64,000 bases of DNA from Streptomyces sp. SID12488 (GCF_010548275.1 NZ_JAAGLT010000003.1:248001-312000), one strand, 5' to 3'; positions 44,641 to 53,388 are shown, numbered from the stretch's first letter. The notes: generated from the sequence alone by a model not told the origin. Translations and numbers: made by a program.

Positions 44641-44903
44641 GGATGCATTCTGGCCCATGGCATGGCCGGGCTGCGACTGTCAGGTGCTTGTCGGGCGATT
44701 TCGGGGTGTCGGCGGGCCTCTACCGCGCCACTCTGTGACCTTCCTGTGTTGTTCGCCGTCGTGTTCCTGAGAAGTGCCCCTGTTGCACGCCTGTGACAGT
44801 CGGCGGACACCGTCATGAAGTGGCGTGGGCAAGCTTCTCGGCACAGGCAAGGGAGCACATCGGACCGGGCCGAAGACGGTAAGTCCACGACGGGGGGCGC
44901 GAG
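44641..44903. promoter_or_regulatory. afsQ1-sigQ divergent control region with candidate AfsQ1 boxes
   Basis: GTGAC-CTTCCT-GTGTT (44735-44750) fits GTnAC-n6-GTnAC with an imperfect second half, and GTGAC-AGTCGG-CGGAC (44793-44808) is a second partial match. Their location between the divergent genes matches AfsQ1 control of sigQ known in S. coelicolor. The intergene is 263 bp. Confidence 0.55.
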
Positions 44904-45668
44904 ATGAGCACGCTGCACAGCACAAGCGCGAACGCAGTGATCACGCGTCTGCACGACGTCACCAGGACCACCGAGAAGTCCGGTGCCGTGAACGGACGGG
45001 GGTGCGTTCGCGGCACCGGGCGTCAGCACACCACGTACATGTCGGTGGTTGACGCACACACGGGGGGAAGCGGAAGCGGCGCCACGGGGGAAACGGGGCG
45101 CACGGGGGCCGCGTACAGGGAGTCCACGGGGGAGCGTCGTTCGCTGTCGGAGGCGGAGTTCACCGCCTACGTCCAGGAGCGCCGCGCCTCCCTGTACGCA
45201 ACCGCCTACCACCTCACCGGTGACCGCTTCGAGGCCGAGGACCTGCTCCAGAGCGCGCTGTTCTCGACGTACCGGGCCTGGGACCGGATCAGCGACAAGG
45301 CCGCGGTCGGCGGATATCTCCGCCGGACGATGACCAATCTGCACATCAGCGCGTGGCGCCGCCGCAAGCTGAACGAGTACCCGACCGAGGAACTGCCGGA
45401 GACGGCCGGCGACACGGACGCGATGCGCGGCACGGAGCTGCGCGCGGTCCTGTGGCAGGCGCTCGCCCGGCTCCCCGAACTCCAGCGGACGATGCTGGTC
45501 CTTCGTTACTACGAGGGCCGCACGGACCCGGAGATCGCGGAGATCCTCGACATCAGTGTCGGCACGGTGAAGTCCAGCATCTGGCGGTCGCTCCGCCGGA
45601 TGCGTGAGGACGAGGTCCTCAGCTTCGGCCGTGACGAGGAGGAATCCTTCGGGGAGCTGGTCGCCTGA
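44904..45668 (+). CDS. sigQ: ECF sigma factor SigQ (SigE family)
   Basis: A 254-residue sigma factor. The first about 75 residues are a Thr/Gly-rich extension. Region 2 is RASLYATAYHLTGDRFEAEDLLQSALFSTYRAW and region 4 LPELQRTMLVLRYYEGRTDPEIAEILDISVGTVKSSIWRSLRRMR. In S. coelicolor SigQ is a target of AfsQ1 and affects antibiotic production antagonistically. The ATG at 44904 is used; an internal ATG at 45039 is a possible alternative. Confidence 0.9.
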   Translation: MSTLHSTSANAVITRLHDVTRTTEKSGAVNGRGCVRGTGRQHTTYMSVVDAHTGGSGSGATGETGRTGAAYRESTGERRSLSEAEFTAYVQERRASLYATAYHLTGDRFEAEDLLQSALFSTYRAWDRISDKAAVGGYLRRTMTNLHISAWRRRKLNEYPTEELPETAGDTDAMRGTELRAVLWQALARLPELQRTMLVLRYYEGRTDPEIAEILDISVGTVKSSIWRSLRRMREDEVLSFGRDEEESFGELVA

Positions 45669-45790
45669 GGGTGTGGGGGAAGCACCGCTCGGGGGAGCGG
45701 TAAACGGGGGGAAGCACGGGGGAAGCACCACCAGGGGGGAACCACCGGGGCTGGGGGGCCGCGGGGGTGGCACCACACGGGGGAAGCACA
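45669..45790 (+). repeat. G-tract repeats GGGGGAAGCAC after sigQ
   Basis: GGGGGAAGCAC or close variants recur at about 45675, 45709, 45719, 45735 and 45778, with further G4-G6 runs between, all on the sigQ RNA strand. The regular G-tracts could form stacked G-quadruplexes in the 3' untranslated RNA before the terminator. Confidence 0.6.
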
Positions 45791-45794
45791 AAAG

Positions 45795-45835
45795 AAGCGG
45801 GACTGGAGGGCCGGGGGGTCCATCCAGTCCCGCTT
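45795..45835. terminator. Terminator after sigQ
   Basis: AAGCGGGACTGGA (45795-45807) pairs with TCCAGTCCCGCTT (45823-45835), 13 bp perfect, followed by TT. It separates sigQ from the convergent uridine-kinase-like gene. Confidence 0.85.
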
Positions 45836-45885
45836 TTCGTGCGCGTGCGCGTGTGCGGGATGCCGGGGTGTACGGGGTGCGGGCG

Positions 45886-46521
45886 TCAGGCCGCCGTGCT
45901 CGTCTGTGTGCGGCGGCCCGCCGCCGCGTCCGCCAGTCTGCCCATCGCCTCGTCCCGGTCGCACGCGTGGGCGCCCAGGGCCGTCTGGCGGGCCACGATG
46001 GAGCGCTCGGCGCGCATCAGGCGCCAGCCGCGGCGCAGCAGGAACGGTACCGACTTGCGGCCCTCGCGCAGATCCCGCAGGAAGCGTCGGCGGAACGTCT
46101 TGGCCGGCCCACGGCTCAGGCAGAGCGCGTCCGCGAGGACGCCCTCCTCCCGGCAGCGCGCGACGATCTCGGCGGCGAAGATGCCCTCCGCGATGAACAG
46201 GGACGTCCGGCCGATCTCGACGCTCTCCTCGCCCGTGCGCTCGCTCAGCGAGATGTCGTACACCGGGACGTTCGTACGACCCGTGCGGCACAGCTCGGTG
46301 ATCGCGGCGACCGCCGTGTCCGCGTCCCACGACTGCGGGTGGTCCCAGTCGATGTCGGTGCTTCCCAGGACCTGCGGCAGCGTCGGGTCGGCGCCCTCCT
46401 TGTAGAAGTCGTCGAGCCGCAGCACCGGAAGACCGGAGCGGGCCGCGAGGAGGGACTTGCCGGAGCCTGAAGGGCCGCAGAGCAGCACGACTCGCGTGGG
46501 TATGGACGGGTGGGAGGTCAC
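45886..46521 (-). CDS. Uridine kinase-like P-loop kinase
   Basis: A 211-residue P-loop protein. VVLLCGPSGSGKSLLA is Walker A, VLRLDDFYKEGADP the substrate loop as in uridine kinase, DIDWDHPQSWD the equivalent of the family DFDxPxAxD motif, and LFIAEGIFAAEIV the Walker B strand. It would phosphorylate uridine or cytidine to the monophosphate, complementing nucleoside import. GTG 46521 is chosen because the P-loop then sits about 10 residues in; an upstream ATG at 46590 would add 23 residues. Confidence 0.8.
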   Translation of the reverse strand: MTSHPSIPTRVVLLCGPSGSGKSLLAARSGLPVLRLDDFYKEGADPTLPQVLGSTDIDWDHPQSWDADTAVAAITELCRTGRTNVPVYDISLSERTGEESVEIGRTSLFIAEGIFAAEIVARCREEGVLADALCLSRGPAKTFRRRFLRDLREGRKSVPFLLRRGWRLMRAERSIVARQTALGAHACDRDEAMGRLADAAAGRRTQTSTAA

Positions 46522-46650
46522 GAGACACCAGTGTGAGGCATCGGGCGCCCGCCTGCCGACCCCGCGGGTCGGCTTTGAAAGGTGCGTCACACGTCAACTA
46601 CCCTACGTGTCGATCCGATTACCCGGCGCACCAGAAGGCGGCCACCAGTC

Positions 46651-47058
46651 ATGGCACGACGAACGTCCACCCAGAACCAGACCGCCCAGCGCGCCCTGAT
46701 CGCCCTCGCGGCCACCGGCGCGGCCCTGGGGGCGGGTGCCGCGACGGCCTCCGCCGCCGAGGGCGGGCCCGCGGTGGATGTCATGCGCACCAGCCCCACC
46801 TCGCTGGGGAACATCGACCCGCAGTCGGGTCTGGCGGCGCTCACCGGCTCGGTCGGCTATGTCACGGGTGCGGTGCAGGGCCTCAAGCCCAACCCCCTCG
46901 CCGGTACGGGCGTCGACCCGCTCGACAACGGCGTGGGCACCCAGCTCGCCGACTTCCAGCCGGTTGCTTCGCAGATGCTGACCGGGCCTGTCGCGCAGGC
47001 GCAGTCGATCGGGAGCATTCCGGTGCTGGGGGAGGCCTTGGGGGTCTTGGGCGGTTGA
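46651..47058 (+). CDS. Small secreted protein
   Basis: A 135-residue protein with a long basic N-region and signal peptide ending GAATASAAEGG. The mature part is rich in Gly, Leu, Pro and Ala with a motif LKPNPLAGTGVDPLDNGVGTQ. No domain recognised. It resembles the protein at 40244-40603 in size and composition, and the two flank the PspC-AfsQ-SigQ block. Confidence 0.7.
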   Translation: MARRTSTQNQTAQRALIALAATGAALGAGAATASAAEGGPAVDVMRTSPTSLGNIDPQSGLAALTGSVGYVTGAVQGLKPNPLAGTGVDPLDNGVGTQLADFQPVASQMLTGPVAQAQSIGSIPVLGEALGVLGG

Positions 47059-47069
47059 GGTGCGGGGGA

Positions 47070-47129
47070 GGGGCGGGGAGCTGCTGAAAGGATGCAGCCC
47101 CGCGCCCCTACTGGCGGCCTACGGCCGCC
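47070..47129. terminator. Two hairpins between convergent genes
   Basis: GGGGCGGGGAGCTGC with GCAGCCCCGCGCCCC (47070-47108, imperfect) and GGCGGCC-TAC-GGCCGCC (47113-47129, perfect). The first resembles the dispersed Streptomyces element that ends CCCGCGCCCCT. Confidence 0.6.
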
Positions 47130-48049
47130 TAGTAGGACGAACCTCCGGCTCCCAGTGAGCCCGTCGGGTGCCAGACCGTCTTCGTCTCCAGGAAGGCGGT
47201 CATGCGTTCGGTGCCCGGGGTGGCGAACCACTGCGCGTTGTCCACAGTCTGTGGACGCAGGACGCGCTTGAGGTTGTCGGCCGCCGCGATCTCCAGCTCC
47301 TTCGCGAGCACCTCGTCCGCGCCCGCCAGGTCGATCGCGTTGACGTCCTGGTGCGCGGCTAGCGACGGGGTGATCTCCGCCGTACGGCCGGAGAGGATGT
47401 TGACGACTCCGCCGGGTACGTCCGAGGTGGCCAGGACCTCGCCGAGGGAGAGCGCGGGAAGCGGTGACTTCTCGCTGGCGACCACGATCGCCGTGTTGCC
47501 GGTGGCGATCACCGGGGCGAGGACCGACACCAGGCCCAGGAACGACGACTCCTGGGGGGCGAGGACGACGACCACGCCGGTAGGTTCGGGGGAGGAGAGG
47601 TTGAAGTACGGTCCCGCGACCGGGTTTCCGCCGCCGACGACCTGGGCGATCTTGTCGGTCCAGCCCGCGTACCAGACCCAGCGGTCGATCGCCGCGTCCA
47701 CCTGGGCGGTCGCCTTCGGCTTCGACAGGCCCTCCGCCTCCGCGACCTCCCGGACGAACTGCTCCTTGCGGCCCTCCAGCATCTCGGCGACGCGGTAGAG
47801 GATCTGACCGCGGTTGTACGCCGTGGCCCCGGCCCAGCCGCCGAACGCCTTGCGCGCGGCGACGACCGCGTCACGGGCGTCCTTGCGGGAGGAGAGCGGG
47901 GCGTTGGCCAGCCACTTGCCCTTCGAGTCCGTCACCTCGTACACCCGGCCGCTCTCGGAACGCGGGAACTTCCCGCCCACGTACAGCTTGTAGGTCTTGA
48001 AGACGGACAGACGTGCGTCCGGTCGTGTGTCCACTCGGGGGTCAGACAT
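47129..48049 (-). CDS. Short aldehyde dehydrogenase-like protein lacking the catalytic domain
   Basis: A 306-residue protein that matches the N-terminal, NAD-binding part of aldehyde dehydrogenases (VGGKFPRSESGRVYEV, GWAGATAYNRGQILYRVAEMLEGR, IATGNTAIVVASEKSPLPALSLGEVL). The active-site Cys region (GQxC) and the whole C-terminal catalytic half are absent, and the family Glu loop is replaced by AIDLAGADEVLAKELE. The chain ends cleanly, so it is not an obvious frameshift. It overlaps the full-length enzyme by eight bases and may pair with it or be non-catalytic. Confidence 0.85.
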   Translation of the reverse strand: MSDPRVDTRPDARLSVFKTYKLYVGGKFPRSESGRVYEVTDSKGKWLANAPLSSRKDARDAVVAARKAFGGWAGATAYNRGQILYRVAEMLEGRKEQFVREVAEAEGLSKPKATAQVDAAIDRWVWYAGWTDKIAQVVGGGNPVAGPYFNLSSPEPTGVVVVLAPQESSFLGLVSVLAPVIATGNTAIVVASEKSPLPALSLGEVLATSDVPGGVVNILSGRTAEITPSLAAHQDVNAIDLAGADEVLAKELEIAAADNLKRVLRPQTVDNAQWFATPGTERMTAFLETKTVWHPTGSLGAGGSSY

Positions 48050-49493
48050 CGAGGTACGCCTCCAGGCCGTGGCGACCGCCCTCGCGGCCGAAGCCCGACT
48101 CCTTGTAGCCGCCGAACGGCGAGGTGGGGTCGAACTTGTTGAACGTGTTGGACCAGACGACGCCGGCGCGAAGCTTGTTGGCCACGGCGAGGATCCGCGA
48201 GCCCTTCTCCGTCCAGATGCCCGCCGACAGGCCGTACTGGGTGTTGTTGGCCTTGGCGACGGCCTCGTCCGGGGTACGGAAGCTGAGGACCGAGAGCACC
48301 GGGCCGAAGATCTCGTCGCGGGCGATGGTGTGCGCCTGGGTGACGTTCGTGAAGAGCGTCGGGGCGAACCAGTAGCCGGAGGACGGGAGTTCGCAGGCCG
48401 GGGACCAGCGCTCGGCGCCCTCCGCCTCGCCCGCCTCGACGAGCGAGGTGATCCGGGCGAGCTGCTCGGCGGAGTTGATCGCGCCGATGTCGGTGTTCTT
48501 GTCCAGTGGGTCGCCGAGGCGGAGGGTGGAGAGCCTGCGCTTGAGCGAGTCGAGCAACTCGTCCTGGATCGACTCCTGTACGAGGAGCCGGGAACCCGCG
48601 CAGCAGACCTGGCCCTGGTTGAAGAAGATGCCGGTGACGATGCCCTCGACGGCCTGGTCGATCGGTGCGTCGTCGAAGACGATGTTCGCGCCCTTGCCGC
48701 CCAGTTCGAGGGTGAGCTTCTTGCGGGTGCCGGCGACGGTGCGCGCGATCTCCTTGCCGACGGCCGTCGACCCGGTGAACGCGACCTTGTTGACGTCCGG
48801 GTGCGCGACGAGCGCGGCCCCCGTGTCGCCGTACCCGGGAAGGATGTTGACGACGCCCTTGGGCAGGCCCGCCTGGCGGCAGATGTCCGCGAAGAACAGC
48901 GCCGACAGGGGAGTGGTCTCGGCGGGCTTCAGGACGACCGTGTTGCCGGTCGCCAGGGCCGGGGCGATCTTCCAGGCCAGCATCAGGAGCGGGAAGTTCC
49001 AGGGGATGACCTGGCCCGCGACGCCCAGCGGCTTCGGGTTCGCGCCGAAGCCGGCGTGGCCGAGCTTGTCGGCCCAGCCCGCGTAGTAGAAGAAGTGCGC
49101 GGCGACCAGGGGGAGGTCCGCGTCGCGCGTCTCCTTGATGGGCTTGCCGTTGTCCAGGGTCTCCAGGACGGCGAGCTCGCGGGAGCGCTCCTGGATGATG
49201 CGGGCGATGCGGAACAGGTACTTGGCGCGCTCGGAGCCGGGCAGCGCCGACCACTTCTCGAAGGCCTTGCGGGCGGCCTTCACCGCACGCTCGACGTCCG
49301 CCTCGCCCGCCTGGGCGACCTCGGCGAGGACCTCCTCGGTGGAGGGGGAGACGGTCTTGAAGACCCTGCCTTCGGCGGCTTCGACGAACTCGCCGTCGAT
49401 GAACAGGCCGTAGGAGGGAGCGATGTCGACGACGGCGCGGGACTCGGGCGCCGGTGCGTACTCGAATGCGGATGACCGCTTCTCGATGGTCAT
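48042..49493 (-). CDS. Aldehyde dehydrogenase (full length)
   Basis: A 483-residue NAD(P)-dependent aldehyde dehydrogenase. PWNFPLLMLAWKIAPALATGN, FTGSTAVGKEI, catalytic Glu in TLELGGKGAN and catalytic Cys in NQGQVCCAGSRLL are present. Being encoded between the short homologue and deoC, it plausibly oxidises the acetaldehyde released by deoxyribose-phosphate aldolase. The gene order deoC-aldh-aldh on one strand with gaps of 5 and -8 bases indicates an operon controlled by the regulon palindrome upstream of deoC. Confidence 0.93.
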   Translation of the reverse strand: MTIEKRSSAFEYAPAPESRAVVDIAPSYGLFIDGEFVEAAEGRVFKTVSPSTEEVLAEVAQAGEADVERAVKAARKAFEKWSALPGSERAKYLFRIARIIQERSRELAVLETLDNGKPIKETRDADLPLVAAHFFYYAGWADKLGHAGFGANPKPLGVAGQVIPWNFPLLMLAWKIAPALATGNTVVLKPAETTPLSALFFADICRQAGLPKGVVNILPGYGDTGAALVAHPDVNKVAFTGSTAVGKEIARTVAGTRKKLTLELGGKGANIVFDDAPIDQAVEGIVTGIFFNQGQVCCAGSRLLVQESIQDELLDSLKRRLSTLRLGDPLDKNTDIGAINSAEQLARITSLVEAGEAEGAERWSPACELPSSGYWFAPTLFTNVTQAHTIARDEIFGPVLSVLSFRTPDEAVAKANNTQYGLSAGIWTEKGSRILAVANKLRAGVVWSNTFNKFDPTSPFGGYKESGFGREGGRHGLEAYLDV

Positions 49494-49498
49494 GGTGA

Positions 49499-50458
49499 TC
49501 AGTCCACCGTCACGTAGTCGGGGCCGGAGTAGCGGCCGGTGGCCAGCTTCTGGCGCTGCATCAGCAGGTCGTTCAGCAGCGAGGAGGCCCCGAAGCGGAA
49601 CCAGTGGTTGTCGAGCCAGTCCTCGCCCACGGTCTCGTTGACCACGACCAGGAACTTCACGGCGTCCTTGGTGGTACGGATGCCACCGGCCGGCTTCACG
49701 CCCACCTGGACGCCGGTCTGCGCGCGGAAGTCGCGTACGGCCTCCAGCATCAGGAGGGTGTTCGCGGGCGTCGCGTTCACGGCCACCTTGCCGGTGGACG
49801 TCTTGATGAAGTCGGCCCCGGCGATCATGCCGAGCCAGGAGGCGCGCCGGATGTTGTCGTACGTCGACAGCTCGCCGGTCTCGAAGATGACCTTGAGCCG
49901 GGCGGACGCCCCGCAGGCCTCCTTCACGGCGACGATCTCCTCGTACACCTTCAGGTAGTTGCCCGCGAGGAACGCGCCGCGGTCGATGACCATGTCGATC
50001 TCGTCGGCACCGGCGGCGACGGCGTCACGCACGTCGGCCAGCTTCACGCCGATCGCGGCCCGGCCGGCGGGGAAGGCGGTGGCGACGGAGGCGACCTTGA
50101 CGGTGGACCCGGCGACGGCCTCCTTCGCGACGGCCACCATGTCGGGGTAGACGCAGACCGCGGCCGTGGCGGGGGCCGTGCGGTCGGTCGGGTCGGGGCG
50201 GACGGCCTTGGCGCCGAGCGACCGGACCTTGCCGGCGGTGTCCGCGCCTTCCAGCGTCGTCAGATCGACCATCGAGATGGCGAGGTCGATGGCGTACGCC
50301 TTCGCGGTCGTCTTGATGGAACGTGTGCCGAGGGAGGCGGCGCGCGCCTCCAGGCCGACCGCGTCGACGCCGGGCAGCCCGTGAAGGTAGCGGCGCAGCG
50401 TGCTGTCGGACGCGGTCACGTCCTTGAGCGGGAGTGCGGTTGATGCAGTGGTGGGCAT
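49499..50458 (-). CDS. deoC: Deoxyribose-phosphate aldolase
   Basis: A 319-residue class I aldolase that splits 2-deoxyribose-5-phosphate to glyceraldehyde-3-phosphate and acetaldehyde. DFIKTSTGKVAVNATPANT carries the Schiff-base Lys and VGVKPAGGIRTTKDA the second active-site Lys; VCVYPDMV and DEIDMVIDRGAFLAGNY are family strands. Longer than the about 220-250 residue E. coli-type enzyme through N-terminal and C-terminal extensions, like other actinobacterial forms. ATG 50458 is preceded by the regulon box. Confidence 0.94.
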   Translation of the reverse strand: MPTTASTALPLKDVTASDSTLRRYLHGLPGVDAVGLEARAASLGTRSIKTTAKAYAIDLAISMVDLTTLEGADTAGKVRSLGAKAVRPDPTDRTAPATAAVCVYPDMVAVAKEAVAGSTVKVASVATAFPAGRAAIGVKLADVRDAVAAGADEIDMVIDRGAFLAGNYLKVYEEIVAVKEACGASARLKVIFETGELSTYDNIRRASWLGMIAGADFIKTSTGKVAVNATPANTLLMLEAVRDFRAQTGVQVGVKPAGGIRTTKDAVKFLVVVNETVGEDWLDNHWFRFGASSLLNDLLMQRQKLATGRYSGPDYVTVD

Positions 50459-50477
50459 GGTCACAAGCCGAGCATAT

Positions 50478-50489
50478 CTACGCGCGTAG
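50478..50489. promoter_or_regulatory. Nucleoside-regulon palindrome CTACGCGCGTAG
   Basis: Perfect palindrome 19 bases upstream of the deoC start (leftward gene), preceded on the coding side by AT-rich AGCATAT. It would control the deoC-aldehyde dehydrogenase operon. Confidence 0.85.
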
Positions 50490-50672
50490 CGGCTGTACAG
50501 CCCGGGAAATAGGTGAGGGTGGCCGGGTCCGGGCCTGGGGGCTGGTCCGGGGACTGGCCCCAGGACTGGCCCTGGGACGGACATATGCGGTGAACGGGTT
50601 GCCGGGCGGGAAACGCGGTCCGGGCGGCACCGGCGGCAGGCGGCGTTCGGGGCGTCGGGCAGAATCGGGGGT

Positions 50673-51320
50673 ATGACGACCCCGGACCACCCGTCGCCCG
50701 CGCAGGGCCCTACGCAACCCGTGTCTCCCGACCGGGTCTACCGGTCACTCTCCTCCCTCGTGGCCGGAGTGCTGCTGCTCGGGCTCGCGGGCTGGCTCGG
50801 CGGTGACGCGCTGATCGTCGGCCACGGGCGGACCCCGTGGCTGGCGCTCGCCACGCTGCTCCTCGCCGTACCGCTGGTGATCGCCTTCACCCTGCGGCCC
50901 GCCGTGCTGGCCAACGACCACCGGCTGCGCGTGCGCAACCCGTTCCGGATCATCGTGCTGCCCTGGGGGACCGTGGCCGGGTTCCGGTCGGGCTTCTCGA
51001 ACGAGGCCGTCGCCGAGTCCGGGGCCAAGTACCAGCTCTGGGCCGTCCCCGTCTCGCTGCGCGCCCGTAAGCGGGCCAACCGGGCCAGGGTGCGTGAGGC
51101 CCGCGAGGCCGGTCGCCCCGGCGGTCGGATGCCCCTGATCCCGCCCGGTCCTACCCGCGCCCAGAACGACCAGATCATGGACGACCTGAGCCAGCTGTGG
51201 GAGGCCCGGGAGAAGGCGGCCACCTCACAGGGCGAGGTCACCGTGAAATGGGCGTACGAGATCATGGCGCCCGCTGCCGCTGGTGCGGTCCTGCTGGCGA
51301 TTCTGCTCGCGGTCGGCTGA
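50673..51320 (+). CDS. PH-domain membrane protein
   Basis: A 215-residue protein with two adjacent N-terminal membrane helices (VAGVLLLGLAGWLGG, LALATLLLAVPLVIAF), a bacterial PH-like segment (HRLRVRNPFRIIVLPWGTVAGFRSGFSNEA), a charged linker and a C-terminal helix (IMAPAAAGAVLLAILLAVG). Function unknown. It precedes a larger protein of similar design by 5 bases, suggesting an operon. Confidence 0.8.
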   Translation: MTTPDHPSPAQGPTQPVSPDRVYRSLSSLVAGVLLLGLAGWLGGDALIVGHGRTPWLALATLLLAVPLVIAFTLRPAVLANDHRLRVRNPFRIIVLPWGTVAGFRSGFSNEAVAESGAKYQLWAVPVSLRARKRANRARVREAREAGRPGGRMPLIPPGPTRAQNDQIMDDLSQLWEAREKAATSQGEVTVKWAYEIMAPAAAGAVLLAILLAVG

Positions 51321-51325
51321 CCCGC

Positions 51326-53029
51326 GTGGCCTTCCCCGACGAGTCGTTGCGGCTGCCCTCCGCCTCCATACCCGACGGCTGCCGCGACTGGACCACCGCT
51401 CGCGCCGCGGGCTGGTCGGCCGCACTGCCACCGCGCTGGACCTTCCTCCGGGTGCGCCGCTCGGTCGCGGCCGGACTCGCCACCCTGGTGCTGTGCGTGG
51501 GCGCCCTGGTGGCGATGGCGGGCGGTTTGTGGCCGTTCGTCGCCGCCGGGTTCGCGGTGTACGTGCTGTGGGTGCTCGCCCGGCCCGAGCTCGTGTGGGT
51601 CGGCGCGCCCCTGCTGCTGCTCGCCCTCGCCGCGGAGGCCTCCTCGAAGTCGTGGGCGCTGACCGGCTTCGGCGTGGTGGTCGTGCTGGGCTCCTGGGCT
51701 GTCGTGGCCGTACGGCTGCGGGCGCGAGGTGAGCAGCTGGAGCGGGCCGTGGCGGCTGCCGGTGGCGTCGCCGTGCCCGTGCCGGGGGCCGATGCTCCTG
51801 TACGGCGTGGGCGGCTGCTGTTCCCGCTGGGGGTCGTCATACTCGCGCTCGGCGTCCTGGCCGGGAGCACCGCCGGTCTCTGGGGCTCGGCCGAGGACCA
51901 GGAGGGCGCCTGGGTCGTCACCGTCTTCCTGGCCGGCCTCGGGGTGACCGCGCTGGCCTCAGCATGGCTCGGCCGGCAGCGGGCGGGCGCGCTGCGCGGG
52001 GCTCCGGTGCCGGTGCTGCGCGTCCTCGTCCGGGACGACGCGCAGGGCGGCACGGAGGTGTACGCCGCCGACGATCTCGCCGCCGAGCGTCCCCTGTTCA
52101 CCGTCGACCTCACCTCCTTCGACGAGGACGACTATGACGAGGAGAACGAGGAGAACGAGGGCCATGGGGACGAGGGCGGGGACGATCCGGCCGGTGGGGA
52201 AGATGACGGTGACGGTGACGACGAGCTTCGGCGGGTGCTTCTCGGCCTCGACGACGACACCCTCGGGCCGGTCCGGGAGGCCGTTCTCTACGGCGCTCCT
52301 TTCGACGGCGCCGAGATCCTCGTCGTCAGCGCCGACGAGGATCCCGAGCAGCCGCCGCTGACGGAGTGGTCGGCGGGACCGGTCCGGCCGCTGTCCCCGG
52401 ACGCGGGTCGCAGGCGGGTCGCCCAGCACCGCGAGCACGCCGCCGACAGCATCCAACTGGAGCTTCAGGGGCGGGAGTTGGCCGGGCAGCAGGCGATGGT
52501 CGGCAAGGTGCGGCGGTGGCGGGCGGGCTGGCTGGACTGGCTGGCCACCGTGTTTCTCGTGCTGTGGGGCCTGTGGCTGGGCGGGCTCTGGTTCGACGAG
52601 TCCGGCCTCTCGACGTGGAAGCTGGCGCTTCTCCTCGTGCTCGGGCTGTACGGGGCGGTCCGCGTCCCGATGAAGCTGGCCTGGCGTGTCACCGCCGACC
52701 GGTCCGGCATCTGGATCACTGGACTGCGCGGACCCCGGCACGTGCCCTGGGCCGACCTCCGTTTCGTACGGCGCCGGTCCCTGGAGCTGAAGATCGACTG
52801 GCAGGACGGCGACTGGACGGTCTCCGCGCCCCGCTGGGGCCGGCTCCAGCGATACCGGGGGCTGACCCACCCGTACGACGCCCTGGCCGCCGAACTGACC
52901 GCCATGCGCCTCGACGCCGAGCTGCGGCCGACCGGCGAGAGCGACGCGGCGCAACGGGGACGGCCGCTCTGGCCGCTGGCCGCGGTACTGGCGGCGGTGT
53001 GGGTGGTGGCGTTGGTGGCGGCGCGCTGA
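51326..53029 (+). CDS. Large PH-domain membrane protein with acidic linker
   Basis: A 567-residue protein from GTG 51326. Several N-terminal helices are followed by a second helical pair near residue 180, a very acidic segment of about 35 residues (Asp/Glu/Gly, about 265-300), another helical pair near 415-450 and a PH-like domain (LAWRVTADRSGIWI, GPRHVPWADLRFVRRR). No enzyme motif seen. Together with the preceding gene it probably forms a membrane complex of unknown role. Confidence 0.75.
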   Translation: MAFPDESLRLPSASIPDGCRDWTTARAAGWSAALPPRWTFLRVRRSVAAGLATLVLCVGALVAMAGGLWPFVAAGFAVYVLWVLARPELVWVGAPLLLLALAAEASSKSWALTGFGVVVVLGSWAVVAVRLRARGEQLERAVAAAGGVAVPVPGADAPVRRGRLLFPLGVVILALGVLAGSTAGLWGSAEDQEGAWVVTVFLAGLGVTALASAWLGRQRAGALRGAPVPVLRVLVRDDAQGGTEVYAADDLAAERPLFTVDLTSFDEDDYDEENEENEGHGDEGGDDPAGGEDDGDGDDELRRVLLGLDDDTLGPVREAVLYGAPFDGAEILVVSADEDPEQPPLTEWSAGPVRPLSPDAGRRRVAQHREHAADSIQLELQGRELAGQQAMVGKVRRWRAGWLDWLATVFLVLWGLWLGGLWFDESGLSTWKLALLLVLGLYGAVRVPMKLAWRVTADRSGIWITGLRGPRHVPWADLRFVRRRSLELKIDWQDGDWTVSAPRWGRLQRYRGLTHPYDALAAELTAMRLDAELRPTGESDAAQRGRPLWPLAAVLAAVWVVALVAAR

Positions 53030-53175
53030 GAGCGGGCGCCGGGCGGGCCAGGGCCGGCCCGTACCCCGCCCGGCTGATCCCCCGGAGGACAGCCGACAGT
53101 CCCGACGCCGGACCAGCACAGGTGAGCAGGGCGACGAGGGGCCCCGCGTCCGGGGCATGATCCGCCGGGCGGGCC

Positions 53176-53382
53176 TCAGGGCGCGCTCGGCCGGACCAGG
53201 GACAGGTACGCGCCGCAGTACGCAGACAGGGCCACCGCCGCCGTGATCGCGCACGCGCGGAAGCGGCGGAAGCGGCGGGCGGCGCGGGCGAGACGGACCG
53301 CGAGGGGCAGCAGGAGCGGGAAGCCCGGGACGAGGAAGCGGGGTGGCTCCAGGTACGGGGCTACGGGGCGGTATCCGGTCAC
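53176..53382 (-). CDS. Short C-terminal-like membrane fragment
   Basis: A 68-residue product with PYLEPPRFLVPGFPLLLPLAVR and a membrane helix ACAITAAVALSAYCGAYLSLV. The first part resembles the C-terminal end of polytopic glycosyltransferases of the PIG-V/mannosyltransferase type, so this may be a remnant of a longer gene whose 5' part was lost. An in-frame stop and a CCGGAG repeat array lie just upstream. Confidence 0.45.
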   Translation of the reverse strand: MTGYRPVAPYLEPPRFLVPGFPLLLPLAVRLARAARRFRRFRACAITAAVALSAYCGAYLSLVRPSAP

Positions 53383-53388
53383 CGTTCC

